This document shows, in pieces, positions 52,499 through 61,512 of a DNA stretch of 64,000 nt (the stretch's first letter is position 1; each line of letters opens with the position of its first letter). The position numbers and the translations under genes are program-made. This stretch comes from Rhizobiaceae bacterium (GTDB lineage: Bacteria > Pseudomonadota > Alphaproteobacteria > Rhizobiales > Rhizobiaceae): contig JAILWO010000001.1 in the NCBI GenBank assembly GCA_025698895.1, forward strand, positions 186,001 through 250,000. The letters run 5' to 3'. The notes under the pieces are model-generated. The model ran no database searches, was not told the origin of the DNA, and saw only the letters and a list, made by a program, of their open reading frames with translations.

Positions 52499-53896
52499 TC
52501 AGTGATCCATCGCCTTGACGATTTCCTCCGTCATTTTCTTCGCGTCGCCGAGCAGCATCATCGTGCCGTCCTTGTAGAACAGCGTGTTGTCGATGCCTGC
52601 ATAGCCCGAGCCGAGCGAGCGCTTGACGAACAGGCAGGTGCGCGCCTTGTCGACGTCGAGGATCGGCATGCCGTAGATCGGCGAGGTCTTGTCGTCGCGC
52701 GCGGAGGGGTTGGTGACGTCGTTGGCGCCGATCACATAGGCGATGTCGGCCTGCGCGAACTCCGAATTGATGTCCTCGAGTTCGAACACCTCGTCATAGG
52801 GCACGTTGGCCTCGGCAAGCAGCACGTTCATGTGGCCGGGCATGCGGCCGGCGACCGGGTGGATCGCGTATTTGACCTCGACACCGGCTTCCTTGAGCTT
52901 GTCTGCCATTTCGCGCACGGCATGCTGGGCCTGGGCGACCGCCATGCCGTAGCCGGGCACGATGACGACCTTCGAGGCATTCTTCATCAGGAACGCCGCG
53001 TCGTCGGCCGAACCCTGCTTGACCGTGCGTTCGATCCCGTCATCGGCGGCTGCGGCCGTCTCTCCGCCGAAACCGCCGAGAATGACCGAGATGAAGGAGC
53101 GGTTCATGCCCTTGCACATGATGTAGGACAGGATCGCGCCAGACGAGCCGACGAGAGCGCCGGTGATGATCAGCGCCAGATTGCCGAGCGTGAAACCAAG
53201 CGCGGCCGCCGCCCAGCCCGAATAGGAGTTGAGCATCGACACCACGACCGGCATGTCGGCGCCGCCGATCGGGACGATCAGCAGCACCCCGATGAGCAGC
53301 GACAGGATCACGATCAGCCAGAAGTCGACATGGCTTTCGGAAACCGACAGGCCGACCACGAAGAACACGATCAAAAGGGCGATCGCGATATTGATGACGT
53401 GCCGGTAGGGCAGCAGGATCGGCTTGCCCGACATGCGCCCGTCGAGCTTGAGGAAGGCGATGACCGATCCCGAGAAGGTGATCGCGCCGATAGCCACGCC
53501 CAGGCTCATCTCGACCAAGGCGCCCGCGGGAATCGCGCCGACCTCGCCGATGCCGAAGCTGGCGGGCGAATAGAGCGCCGCCGCCGCCACGAATACGGCG
53601 GCCATGCCGACGAGGCTATGGAAGGCGGCCACGAGCTGCGGCATCGAGGTCATCGGGATCCGGCGCGCGATATAAGCGCCGACGCTGCCGCCGATCGCCA
53701 GTCCGATCACGATCAGCACGAACCCGCCGAGCGAGGGCGTGGCCAGCGCCAACGTGGTGGCGATCGCGATGGCCATGCCGGCCATGCCGAACAGATTGCC
53801 ACGCCGGCTGGTGGTGGGATGGGAGAGCCCGCGCAGCGCCAGGATGAACAGGATGCCGGAAACGACATAGAGGAAGGAGGCGATATTGGCTGACAT
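52499..53896 (-). CDS. pntB: NAD(P) transhydrogenase beta subunit
   Basis: A 465-residue membrane subunit of proton-translocating transhydrogenase. It makes NADPH from NADH using the proton gradient. About eight or nine helices (residues 1-260; e.g. LNSYSGWAAAALGFTLGN) are followed by the NADP-binding domain III: VVIVPGYGMAVAQAQHAV, HPVAGRMPGHMNVLLAEANV and VIGANDVTNPSA. I chose the ATG at 53896 (MSANIASFLY); a short upstream extension overlaps the pntA2 end. Four bases after pntA2. The split alpha chain (pntA1, pntA2) matches Rhodospirillum-type enzymes. Confidence 0.95.
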   Translation of the reverse strand: MSANIASFLYVVSGILFILALRGLSHPTTSRRGNLFGMAGMAIAIATTLALATPSLGGFVLIVIGLAIGGSVGAYIARRIPMTSMPQLVAAFHSLVGMAAVFVAAAALYSPASFGIGEVGAIPAGALVEMSLGVAIGAITFSGSVIAFLKLDGRMSGKPILLPYRHVINIAIALLIVFFVVGLSVSESHVDFWLIVILSLLIGVLLIVPIGGADMPVVVSMLNSYSGWAAAALGFTLGNLALIITGALVGSSGAILSYIMCKGMNRSFISVILGGFGGETAAAADDGIERTVKQGSADDAAFLMKNASKVVIVPGYGMAVAQAQHAVREMADKLKEAGVEVKYAIHPVAGRMPGHMNVLLAEANVPYDEVFELEDINSEFAQADIAYVIGANDVTNPSARDDKTSPIYGMPILDVDKARTCLFVKRSLGSGYAGIDNTLFYKDGTMMLLGDAKKMTEEIVKAMDH

Positions 53897-53900
53897 CGGC

Positions 53901-54320
53901 CTACTTCTCTTTCTTCTTGTACATGGCAAGCATGCGCTGGGTGACGAGGAAGCCGCCGAAGATGTTGACCGAAGCCAGCATCAGCGCCACGAAGCCGAAG
54001 CCTGTCGCGAGCCCCGACGAGGAGATGCCCACTGCAAGCAGCGCGCCCACGACGATGACCGAAGAGATCGCGTTCGTGACCGACATCAGCGGCGTGTGCA
54101 GCGCCGGCGTGACCGACCACACCACATAGTAGCCGACGAAGATCGCCAGCACGAAAATGGCGAGACGGAACACGAAGGGATCGACCATGCCGCCGGTCGC
54201 GCCATGCGCGATCGCGCCGGCGGCGTCGGTGGCGGCCTCGCTATCCAGCGCGGCCCGCAGGCTGGCGGACGCTTGGTCGAGCTGGTCCAGCGCCTGCTCG
54301 AGAGCGGTTTTCTCCTCCAT
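53901..54320 (-). CDS. pntA2: NAD(P) transhydrogenase alpha 2 (membrane) subunit
   Basis: A 139-residue subunit with three or four helices. A helical, Glu/Ala-rich N-terminal section is followed by [41 protein letters not shown] (PntAB core) and [18 protein letters not shown]. The [12 protein letters not shown] segment is diagnostic. The start A overlaps the pntA1 stop (TGATG). It forms part of domain II, the proton channel, with PntB. Confidence 0.95.
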   Translation of the reverse strand: MEEKTALEQALDQLDQASASLRAALDSEAATDAAGAIAHGATGGMVDPFVFRLAIFVLAIFVGYYVVWSVTPALHTPLMSVTNAISSVIVVGALLAVGISSSGLATGFGFVALMLASVNIFGGFLVTQRMLAMYKKKEK

Positions 54321-55537
54321 CAGGCGTCTCCTCCCGATTTTCGGCTAGCGGGCTTCTTTGGCGCCGGTTTCTTCGGCGCGGCCGTCGCCGGTTCGCCGCC
54401 GGCCGCTCCGGCGAACGCGGCGTGCACGACCTTGCCCTCATGGGTGAGCATGGTCGCCTTGACCAGTTCGTCGTCGGGCTTGATCGCCAGCGTCTTCGCT
54501 TCCTTGTCGATCATCGTCTCGAGGAAGGCGAAGAGGTTCTTGGCGTAGAGCAGCGATGCCGATGCAGCGATGCGGCCGGCGACATTGGTATGGCCGACGA
54601 TCCTGACGTCGTTGCCGGTGACCACGACCTCTCCCGCTTTCGCGCCCTCGACGTTGCCGCCTCGTTCCACCGCGAGATCGACGATGACCGAACCGGGCTT
54701 CATGGAAGCGACCATCTCGGCCGACACGAGCCTCGGCGCGGGGCGTCCGGGGATCAACGCGGTGGTGACGACGATGTCCTGCTTGGAGATGTGGTCGGCC
54801 ACGAGCGCGGCCTGCTTGGCCTGATACTCCTTGGACATCTCCTTGGCATAGCCGCCGGCGGTCTCGGCCGCCTTGAACTCGTCGTCCTCGACGGCGATGA
54901 ACTTCGCGCCGAGCGAGGCGACCTGCTCCTTTGCGGCGGGCCGGACGTCGGTGGCCGAAACGGCGGCGCCCAGTCGACGTGCGGTCGCGATCGCCTGCAG
55001 GCCGGCCACGCCCGCGCCCATGACGAACACCTTGGCGGCGGGCACCGTGCCGGCGGCCGTCATCATCATCGGCAGCGCACGGTCATATTCGTACGCCGCA
55101 TCGATCACTGCCTGATAGCCGGCGAGATTGGCCTGGCTGGACAGCACGTCCATCGATTGCGCCCGCGTGATGCGCGGCATGAACTCCATCGAGAATGCCG
55201 TGATTCCGGCGCCGGCCATGGCGGCCACCGCCGCGTCGTCGCCATAGGGGTCCATCGAGGCGAGGACCGCCGTGCCCTTCTTGTAGGACTTCAGTTCGGC
55301 CGCCGTGGGACGCCGCACTTTCAGGACAACGTCCGCCCTGCCCCCGTCCTTCGCGGCGCCGAGCGTCGCGCCGGCCTTCGCAAAGTCGTCGTCGGTAATG
55401 CGCGAGGCGAGCCCCGCACCCCGCTCGACCACGACCTCAAGGCCGAAACCGGTGAGTCGCTTGACCGTATCCGGAGACGCCGCCACGCGGGTTTCGCCGG
55501 CAACCGTCTCCCTGGGCACGAAAACTGTCAGTCCCAC
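54320..55537 (-). CDS. pntA1: NAD(P) transhydrogenase alpha 1 (NAD-binding) subunit
   Basis: A 405-residue soluble domain I. It begins [19 protein letters not shown], with the NAD motif [19 protein letters not shown] and [17 protein letters not shown]. The RQD-loop equivalent (about 125-140 in the family) reads [19 protein letters not shown]. The C-terminal Lys/Pro/Ala-rich tail (about residues 370-405) is variable. First gene of the pntA1-A2-B operon, 50 bases after the cox subunit IV gene. Confidence 0.95.
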   Translation of the reverse strand: MGLTVFVPRETVAGETRVAASPDTVKRLTGFGLEVVVERGAGLASRITDDDFAKAGATLGAAKDGGRADVVLKVRRPTAAELKSYKKGTAVLASMDPYGDDAAVAAMAGAGITAFSMEFMPRITRAQSMDVLSSQANLAGYQAVIDAAYEYDRALPMMMTAAGTVPAAKVFVMGAGVAGLQAIATARRLGAAVSATDVRPAAKEQVASLGAKFIAVEDDEFKAAETAGGYAKEMSKEYQAKQAALVADHISKQDIVVTTALIPGRPAPRLVSAEMVASMKPGSVIVDLAVERGGNVEGAKAGEVVVTGNDVRIVGHTNVAGRIAASASLLYAKNLFAFLETMIDKEAKTLAIKPDDELVKATMLTHEGKVVHAAFAGAAGGEPATAAPKKPAPKKPASRKSGGDA

Positions 55538-55587
55538 CGCCTCACTCCCTACCGGCCGGAACGGATTTTGTGATGATCAGGTCGCGC

Positions 55588-55815
55588 TTAGCGCAGCAGG
55601 TAAATCCCCAGCGCGGTCAGAAGCACGAACAGGATCGTCGCCGAGATGAAGCCGAAGCCGCCGAAAAAGGCGAAAGCCATGGCGATGAGAAGGGTCGCGA
55701 CATGAAGCGCGCCGTACTTGGTCAACGTCAGGAACAGGGAATAGGTCTTCTCGTGTTCCTGGTAGTCCATTTCCGCGCCGAGTTCCGTCGGTCCGGAATT
55801 GGTCTGGTCAGCCAT
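55588..55815 (-). CDS. aa3-type cytochrome c oxidase subunit IV
   Basis: A 75-residue single-helix protein of the bacterial aa3 COX IV family (PF07835). The pattern MDYQEHEKTYSLFLTLTKYG and the helix VATLLIAMAFAFFGGFGFI are typical. I chose the ATG at 55815 (MADQTNSG); a frame 31 codons longer shows no similarity. The gene stands alone upstream of pnt, far from any cox operon in view, as often in Hyphomicrobiales. It likely associates with the oxidase core in the inner membrane. Confidence 0.88.
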   Translation of the reverse strand: MADQTNSGPTELGAEMDYQEHEKTYSLFLTLTKYGALHVATLLIAMAFAFFGGFGFISATILFVLLTALGIYLLR

Positions 55816-56027
55816 GTCGAGATCCCCAGCATGAAGACGGGCCATGCGGCCCCTTCGGCGGACATAACCAAAAGCCTTCCCAAGGGCAATGGCACGATTG
55901 TCGCGCAAGCAGGATCGCGCGGTCGTTCCGGCACCCTCCCGATTCCTCTATACAACTAAAAATAGAGTATTCCACAAGTACACAAGTTGAGGTAGTATCG
56001 TGTTCGGAGGGAAAGGGGGGAAGTTTC

Positions 56028-57383
56028 ATGCACGAGATCATCGACGTGCCCCGCAACATAGCGCAGTTCGCGGAGCGTCTGGCAAATGCCGGCGTCAAGG
56101 CCGCCATCAGGTACTACAACCACCGCAACAGCACAGTATTTCCATCCAAGTGCTTGACCGCGGCGGAACTCAACGCGCTGCACGGCGCCGGCATATCCGT
56201 CGCCGTGGTCTTTCAGCAGCGAGGCGGGGCCGGTGGCAATATTGGCGATCTGGACGCGGCCAGCGGACGGAGGGACGCGCAACGGGCGCTGACGCTCGCT
56301 CGACAGGTCGGTCAGCCGCAACACTCGGCGATCTACTTTGCGGTCGATTGGGATTACTACAAGCCACAACAGCTTGCCCGGATAACCCCCTACTTCCAGA
56401 ACGTGCGAGCTGCGCTGGCAGGTCAATATCTCGTCGGCGTCTACGGGTCGGGAACCGTCGGTAATCACCTGAAGCGCCAGGGTCTGGTGGACCATATATG
56501 GCTTTCGGGCTCGATCGGCTGGTCGGGAACGAGGCAGGCACTGGAGGAGGGGAACTGGTCGCTATTCCAGAAATACATGGAAAGACGGTCTGAAATCGGC
56601 GGCTTCGGCTATGACGGGAACATCGTCAATCCGGCCATGGCGAATTACGGCCAGTTCGATCCGGCCGGCCCTGTGGAAACGCCACGCGGCGAAGGCTCCG
56701 CCGCCTTGTACAAGGTCATCGCGCGGTCGGGCCTGAATCTCCGCTCCGGTCCAGGCGAGAACTACCGCATTGTTGAAAGCATCCCCGCCGACTCGATCGT
56801 CACCGGCATCGGTCGTGACGGAGCCTGGATGAAGGTGGACGTCGGAGGCGATGGCCGGGTCGACGGCTACATGTTCGCCACGTTCCTCGAACCGGTTTCG
56901 GGCGGGCTTCCGGTCGAACTCGCTATCGCAAGAAAGCCCATCGACGTGGCCCGAGCGGAGCTGGCTCTGGGTGTGAGGGAAATATCCGGCTCCCGACACA
57001 ATCCCCGGATCGTGATGTACCACAGCACGACGCGCGGCGGAGCGGCGCCGGATGAAACGGCCTGGTGCTCGTCATTCGTCAACTATTGCGTGGAGCAGGC
57101 CGGCCTGCGGGGAACCGACAGCAAGTGGGCGAGATCCTGGCACGATTCCGGTGGCTGGGGACGGGACGTGACGGCCGCGGCCGTCGAAGGCGACATCGTC
57201 GTCTTCAGACGCCAGGGTACGAACGTCGACGGCGGCCATGTCGGCTTCTTTATCGAGGAAGACGCCAGCTCAATCCTGCTCCTGGGGGGCAACCAGGGGA
57301 ACCGGATCAGCATCGCGCGCTATCCCAAAAACGGCCAGATGGGATCGTTCCGCTACACATTGCTGTCGATAAGGCGCGGCTAG
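56028..57383 (+). CDS. DUF1906 - SH3 - TIGR02594 (NlpC/P60-like) putative cell-wall hydrolase
   Basis: A 451-residue three-domain protein. Residues about 1-205 resemble DUF1906 (PF08924), a TIM-barrel glycosidase-like fold; IRYYNHRNS, IYFAVDWDYY and GVYGSGTVGN are matching segments. About 225-290 is a bacterial SH3 domain (GLNLRSGPGENYRIVESIP). About 305-451 is a TIGR02594/NlpC-P60-like peptidase with AWCSSFVNYC (catalytic Cys), GGHVGFFIEE (His) and LLGGNQGN (Asn). No Sec or Tat signal is visible, so export or use inside the cell is open. Preceded by an AT-rich leader. Followed after 52 bp by a membrane protein gene. Confidence 0.82.
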   Translation: MHEIIDVPRNIAQFAERLANAGVKAAIRYYNHRNSTVFPSKCLTAAELNALHGAGISVAVVFQQRGGAGGNIGDLDAASGRRDAQRALTLARQVGQPQHSAIYFAVDWDYYKPQQLARITPYFQNVRAALAGQYLVGVYGSGTVGNHLKRQGLVDHIWLSGSIGWSGTRQALEEGNWSLFQKYMERRSEIGGFGYDGNIVNPAMANYGQFDPAGPVETPRGEGSAALYKVIARSGLNLRSGPGENYRIVESIPADSIVTGIGRDGAWMKVDVGGDGRVDGYMFATFLEPVSGGLPVELAIARKPIDVARAELALGVREISGSRHNPRIVMYHSTTRGGAAPDETAWCSSFVNYCVEQAGLRGTDSKWARSWHDSGGWGRDVTAAAVEGDIVVFRRQGTNVDGGHVGFFIEEDASSILLLGGNQGNRISIARYPKNGQMGSFRYTLLSIRRG

Positions 57384-57435
57384 CGCGAGCCCTGTCCGGC
57401 ACCGACCCCACGAACATTCTCTCTTTGCAAGGCCC

Positions 57436-58095
57436 ATGACGATGGTCGACCACCTGTACATCCTGCAACTCCTGATCGCATACACATGCGTCGGCGTCTT
57501 CATCGCCACAGCCGTGATCACGCTTCTTGCGCTGGTGGGCCTTCTTCCGATCCTTCCCCACTTCCTGAGCAGATTGTTCAACATCCTTATCGTGGAGGTC
57601 GTTGTTATCGCGGTTGCCGCCTTTGCCGGATTCCTCCGGCTTGATCCCCGTCCGGTCACCAACACCGTCGAGCAGGTGGCAGCCACGCAGGCCGAACTCG
57701 CCGAAACCGAAACGCGGCTGGAGGAAACCGGTCGGGCCCTGGCGATCATCGAAACGACAGAAACGCAGGCGAACGGCCTGCCGAGCGACACAAGCCTGCC
57801 GGCGCGGGTGTACGTGCATGTTCCCGACACCCAAAGCAGGACGAAGGCGCAACAGGCACGAGAGATACTCGAAGCGCAGAAAGCCTTGGTGCCCGGCATT
57901 GAAAATGTCGGACAACAGCGCTCTCCGACAGCCTCCGAATTGCGTTATTTCCGCCGCGACGAGGCCGCGGAAGCAGAGCGGCTGGCGGAAGGTCTTCAGG
58001 CCGGTGGAATAGATGCTGTCGCCAGGTTCGTGCCCGGATTCGAGAATGCCGCGATTCGTCCGCGGCACTATGAACTCTGGTTCGGTAAGTCCTGA
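57436..58095 (+). CDS. Two-helix membrane protein with LytR_C/SPOR-like domain
   Basis: A 219-residue protein. Two N-terminal membrane helices (YILQLLIAYTCVGVFIATAVI and a second after LPHFLSRLFN; the first runs about residues 8-28) are followed by a coiled-coil-prone section (AELAETETRLEETGRAL). The C-terminal domain starts RVYVHVPDTQSR and contains LVPGIENVGQQRS and ELRYFRRDEAAEAERLAEGL, which resembles the LytR-C/SPOR-type fold. Such domains sense or bind cell-wall material. It lies 52 bases after the DUF1906 hydrolase in the same direction. The pairing suggests a partner, anchor or immunity-type role. I recognise no named family. Confidence 0.68.
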   Translation: MTMVDHLYILQLLIAYTCVGVFIATAVITLLALVGLLPILPHFLSRLFNILIVEVVVIAVAAFAGFLRLDPRPVTNTVEQVAATQAELAETETRLEETGRALAIIETTETQANGLPSDTSLPARVYVHVPDTQSRTKAQQAREILEAQKALVPGIENVGQQRSPTASELRYFRRDEAAEAERLAEGLQAGGIDAVARFVPGFENAAIRPRHYELWFGKS

Positions 58096-58098
58096 CGT

Positions 58099-58122
58099 GC
58101 CGTGCCGTCAGCCGGGCACGGC
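58099..58122. terminator. Hairpin between convergent genes
   Basis: GCCGTGCC pairs perfectly with GGCACGGC (8 bp, 8-base loop), just after the 57436 gene and before the convergent livF3. There is no T-tract, so termination strength is uncertain. Confidence 0.55.
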
Positions 58123-58164
58123 GATACCTCAACTGTTCAGGTCAGATGGTCTGCCGGACAAGGT

Positions 58165-58998
58165 CTAGCTCAGCCAGCGCTTGCGCCGCTTGTAGTGCTT
58201 GACGGCGCGAAAGGATCGCCGCCCCTCGCCGCCTACGCCGAGGTAGAATTCCTTGACGTCCTCGTTCTGGCGCAGTGCCGTGGCTTCGCCGTCGAGCACC
58301 ACGCGGCCGGACTCCAGGATGAAGCCGTGACGGGCGTAGCGCAGGGCAACATTCGTGTTCTGCTCGGCGAGCAGGAAGGACACGCCCTGCTCCTCGTTGA
58401 GCTTCTTGACGATCTCGAAAATCTCTTCGACGAGCTGGGGCGCAAGTCCCATCGACGGCTCGTCGAGCAGGATCATCTTCGGCCTCGACATCAGGGCGCG
58501 GCCGATAGCTGTCATCTGCTGCTCGCCGCCCGAGGTGTAGCCGGCCTGGCTGGTGCGGCGCTGCCTGAGGCGCGGAAAATAGTCGTAGACCATGTCCAGG
58601 TCGTCGCGGATGGCGGCATTGCCCTCGCGCCGCGTGAAGGCGCCGGTGAGCAGATTTTCCTCCACGGTGAGATGGCCGAAGCAATGGCGGCCCTCCATCA
58701 CCTGGATGCAGCCCTTACGAACCAGATCGCTGGGCGAGGAGGAATCGATACGCTCGCCTTCGAACAGGATCGACCCCTTCGTGACCTCTCCGCGTTCGGC
58801 ACGAAGGAGATTGGAAATCGCCTTGAGCGTCGTCGTCTTGCCGGCGCCGTTGGCGCCAAGCAGGGCCACGATGCTGCCGCGCGGCACCGTCAGCGACACG
58901 CCCTTGAGCACGAGGATGACGTGATTGTAGATCACCTCGATATTGCTGACCGACAGGATCGTATCGGCTTCCGCGGGCCGTGGGGCGGCTTCGCTCAT
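58165..58998 (-). CDS. livF: Branched-chain-type ABC transporter ATPase LivF (system 3)
   Basis: A 277-residue ATPase with a 12-residue N-terminal extension before DTILSVSNIEV. Walker A GANGAGKTT and Walker B MILLDEPSMGL. The signature is GYTSGGEQQMTAIG, in which TSGGE replaces LSGGQ, an unusual but probably functional substitution. The C-terminal basic tail (AVKHYKRRKRWLS) parallels LivF2. It is the last gene of the operon, after livK3, separated from it by a strong hairpin. Confidence 0.91.
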   Translation of the reverse strand: MSEAAPRPAEADTILSVSNIEVIYNHVILVLKGVSLTVPRGSIVALLGANGAGKTTTLKAISNLLRAERGEVTKGSILFEGERIDSSSPSDLVRKGCIQVMEGRHCFGHLTVEENLLTGAFTRREGNAAIRDDLDMVYDYFPRLRQRRTSQAGYTSGGEQQMTAIGRALMSRPKMILLDEPSMGLAPQLVEEIFEIVKKLNEEQGVSFLLAEQNTNVALRYARHGFILESGRVVLDGEATALRQNEDVKEFYLGVGGEGRRSFRAVKHYKRRKRWLS

Positions 58999-59022
58999 GG
59001 CAGGCTCCAGTCCGATTGCGTC

Positions 59023-59047
59023 CCCGGCGGCGCGTGGCGCCGCCGGG
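59023..59047. other. Perfect 11-bp hairpin between livK3 and livF3
   Basis: CCCGGCGGCGC pairs with GCGCCGCCGGG across a GTG loop. The T-run lies on the plus-strand side, so on the operon strand it is a stability or attenuation hairpin rather than a terminator. Confidence 0.7.
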
Positions 59048-59063
59048 TTTGTGGTTCAGTTCG

Positions 59064-60359
59064 TCACGAATCGCAGCTGCGGGGCGTGATTCCCGCTTCC
59101 TGCGCATAGGCGGCGGAATCCTCCTTGATCAGCGGATCCACCACCTCGCGATCGGAGCCTACGAAGTCGGTGATGAGCGTCCAGGTCTTCTCGGACGCGT
59201 TCCACTGCTGGATCGCTCCGAGGCCGGGGCCGCCATGGTTGGCGCAACTGACCTCGACGGCAGGAGCAAAACCGGGCAGGCCGAGCTCGGCCCACCGTTC
59301 CTCGCTGATGACGGAGTTTTCGAGGCCGTCCCGCATCTGTGCGGGCGTCAGTTCCTTCGTGTCGTGGATCTCCTGCGCCTTGCGGATGCCCTCGGCAATG
59401 GTGATCGCCGCATACATGCCGCGATTGTAGAGGACCGAGCCGATCTGGTCGCCCGCGCCCGCCGCCTTGCCGGCATCGTAAACGTGTTTCTTGAGGTCGT
59501 CGTAGAGCGGGAAGTCACTGCCGGGCGCGTGGAAGGCGATGGACTTGTAGCCATCCGCCCCCTGGCCAGCCGGCATGACGTCATTCTCCGAACCCGACCA
59601 CCACACGCCGATGAAATGATCCATCGGATAGCGGATGTTGGCGGCTTCCTGGACAGCGACGGCGTTCATGACACCCCAGCCCCACATGATGACATAGTCA
59701 GGCCGGTCGCGGCGGATCTGCAGCCACTGCGACTTCTGCTCCTGGCCGGGATGGTCGACCGGCAGCAGGGTCAGTTCGTAGCCGTGCTTCTTGGCCAGCT
59801 CCTCAAGCGTGCGGATCGGCTCCTTGCCATAGGCGGAGTTGTGGTAGATCAGCGCCAGCTTCTTGCCGTTCAGATCCCCTCCCTCCTCGTCGAGGATGTG
59901 CTTGACGATGATCGAGGCCGCATCCCAGTAGGTGCCGGGATAGTTGAATATCCACTCGAACACGGTGCCATCCGCCGCCGAAGTGCGGCCATAGCCCATC
60001 GAATGGACCGGAATGCCGTCGGCCGTCGCCTTGGGGATGAGCTGATAGGTGATGCCGGTCGACAGCGGATGATAGACCAGCGCGCCTTCGCCCTTGGTCG
60101 ACTCGTAGCACTCGACGCCCTTTTCGGTGTTGTAGCCGGTCTCGCACTCGACCAGCCGCACCGGCTCGCCATTGATGCCCCCGTCCCGCTCGTTGAGCAG
60201 CGTGAAGTAGTCGGTGTAGCCGTCGGCATAGGGAATGCCGCTCGGCGCATAGGGGCCGGTGCGGTAGCTCAAGAGCGGCACCACGAGTTCGGCCAGCGCC
60301 GGCCCGACGGCGCAGGCCGTCGCAACCGCGGTGGCCGCGATAAGTTTCGTCAGTCTCAT
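59064..60359 (-). CDS. livK: Liv-type periplasmic substrate-binding protein (system 3)
   Basis: A 431-residue type 1 binding protein with a Sec signal ending PALA. It is longer than LivK2 (392) and the 11932 protein (401). Segments include LLSYRTGPYAPSGIPYADGY, a Trp-rich stretch VIMWGWGVMNAVAVQEA, and GVWWSGSENDVMPAGQ, which suggest a bulky or aromatic ligand (inference). Three Cys pairs near CETGYNTEKGVEC could form a disulfide. It has hairpins on both sides within the operon, a usual feature for highly expressed binding proteins. Confidence 0.9.
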   Translation of the reverse strand: MRLTKLIAATAVATACAVGPALAELVVPLLSYRTGPYAPSGIPYADGYTDYFTLLNERDGGINGEPVRLVECETGYNTEKGVECYESTKGEGALVYHPLSTGITYQLIPKATADGIPVHSMGYGRTSAADGTVFEWIFNYPGTYWDAASIIVKHILDEEGGDLNGKKLALIYHNSAYGKEPIRTLEELAKKHGYELTLLPVDHPGQEQKSQWLQIRRDRPDYVIMWGWGVMNAVAVQEAANIRYPMDHFIGVWWSGSENDVMPAGQGADGYKSIAFHAPGSDFPLYDDLKKHVYDAGKAAGAGDQIGSVLYNRGMYAAITIAEGIRKAQEIHDTKELTPAQMRDGLENSVISEERWAELGLPGFAPAVEVSCANHGGPGLGAIQQWNASEKTWTLITDFVGSDREVVDPLIKEDSAAYAQEAGITPRSCDS

Positions 60360-60391
60360 GTCGTTTCCTCCCGTAATGAGACGTTTTCCAT

Positions 60392-60418
60392 CGCCGACCG
60401 GCGCAAGACCGGCCGGCG
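60392..60418. other. Hairpin between livM3 and livK3
   Basis: CGCCGGCCGG and CCGGTCGGCG on the minus strand form a 10-bp stem with one G-U pair and a 7-base loop. No T-tract follows. Confidence 0.5.
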
Positions 60419-60432
60419 CCCGAACCGGTGAC

Positions 60433-61509
60433 CTAGTAGGGGAAGGGCCAAAGCCTGAGCTTCTCCTTCGTCAGTCGCCAGAGTTGCGCCAATCCGTGCG
60501 GCTCCACGATCAGGAAGAATATGATGAGCGCGCCGATCGTCATGATTTCAATATGCGCCGCCAGGTCAGTCGACCAGCCGAGCCCGCCCACCATGATGTT
60601 CTTCAGCACGACCGGGAACACCACGATGAAGGCCGCGCCCAGAAACGAGCCGAGGATCGAGCCGAGGCCTCCGATGATGATCATGAACAGCGCGTCGAAC
60701 GACTTGTCGATGTTGAAGGCTTCCGTCACCTCGACGGCGCCCAGATAGACCGAGAAGAACATCGCGCCGCCCATGCCGACATAGAATGACGAGATGGCGA
60801 AGGCCGACAGTTTGGAGCCCAGCGGCGACACACCCATGATCTGGGCCGCAATGTCCATGTCGCGCATCGCCATCCAGCTTCGCCCGAGCCGTCCGCGTGT
60901 CAGGTTGCGCGCGACCCAGGCAAAGACGAAGACGAAGGACAGGCACAGCAGATAGGTGGCCCATGGCGGCGCGTTCGCCCCTGTGACCGCCACGCCGAGG
61001 ATGTAGCGTGTGGGCGCGTTGATCTGGCCGGACGCCGAATAGTTGTAGAACCAGCCGACCTTGTTGAAGAGCCAGACCAGGAAGAACTGGGCCGCGAGGG
61101 TGGCGACTGCGAGGTAGAAGCCCTTGATACGCAGCGACGGCAATCCGAACAGGAGCCCGACGCCCGCCGTAATGAAGCCCGACAGCACGATCACCGCCAC
61201 GATGTTGAGGTCGGGGAAGGCGATCATGAGCTTGTAGCAGGCGAAGGCGCCCACCGCCATGAAGCCGCCGGTGCCCAGCGAGACCTGACCGCAATAGCCG
61301 GTCAGTATGTTGAGCCCCAGCGCGACGATCGACCAGATCAGGAAGGGAACGATGATCGACTTTTCCCAATAGGGCGTGATCAGGAAAGGCACGACGAGGA
61401 AGCAGAAGGCGACGAAGGCCCAGAACAGGTAGCGCTCACCCTTTATCGGGAAGGTCTGGATATCGGCGGCGTAACTTCCCTTGAAGTCCCCGGCCTCGCG
61501 GTAGAGCAT
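60433..61509 (-). CDS. livM: Branched-chain-type ABC transporter permease LivM (system 3)
   Basis: A 358-residue permease, about nine helices. GYCGQVSLGTGGFMAVGAFA near the N-terminus and RIKGFYLAVATLAAQFFLVW are LivM marks. The coupling loop is LGRSWMAMRDMDIAAQIMG, and GGLGSILGSFLGAAFIVVFP closes the core. Three bases separate it from livH3. The N-terminal 20 residues (LYREAGDFKGSYAADIQTFP) match a cytoplasmic leader also found in LivM2 (TSYDADIDYF), supporting a shared subgroup. Confidence 0.92.
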   Translation of the reverse strand: MLYREAGDFKGSYAADIQTFPIKGERYLFWAFVAFCFLVVPFLITPYWEKSIIVPFLIWSIVALGLNILTGYCGQVSLGTGGFMAVGAFACYKLMIAFPDLNIVAVIVLSGFITAGVGLLFGLPSLRIKGFYLAVATLAAQFFLVWLFNKVGWFYNYSASGQINAPTRYILGVAVTGANAPPWATYLLCLSFVFVFAWVARNLTRGRLGRSWMAMRDMDIAAQIMGVSPLGSKLSAFAISSFYVGMGGAMFFSVYLGAVEVTEAFNIDKSFDALFMIIIGGLGSILGSFLGAAFIVVFPVVLKNIMVGGLGWSTDLAAHIEIMTIGALIIFFLIVEPHGLAQLWRLTKEKLRLWPFPY

Positions 61510-61512
61510 GGA

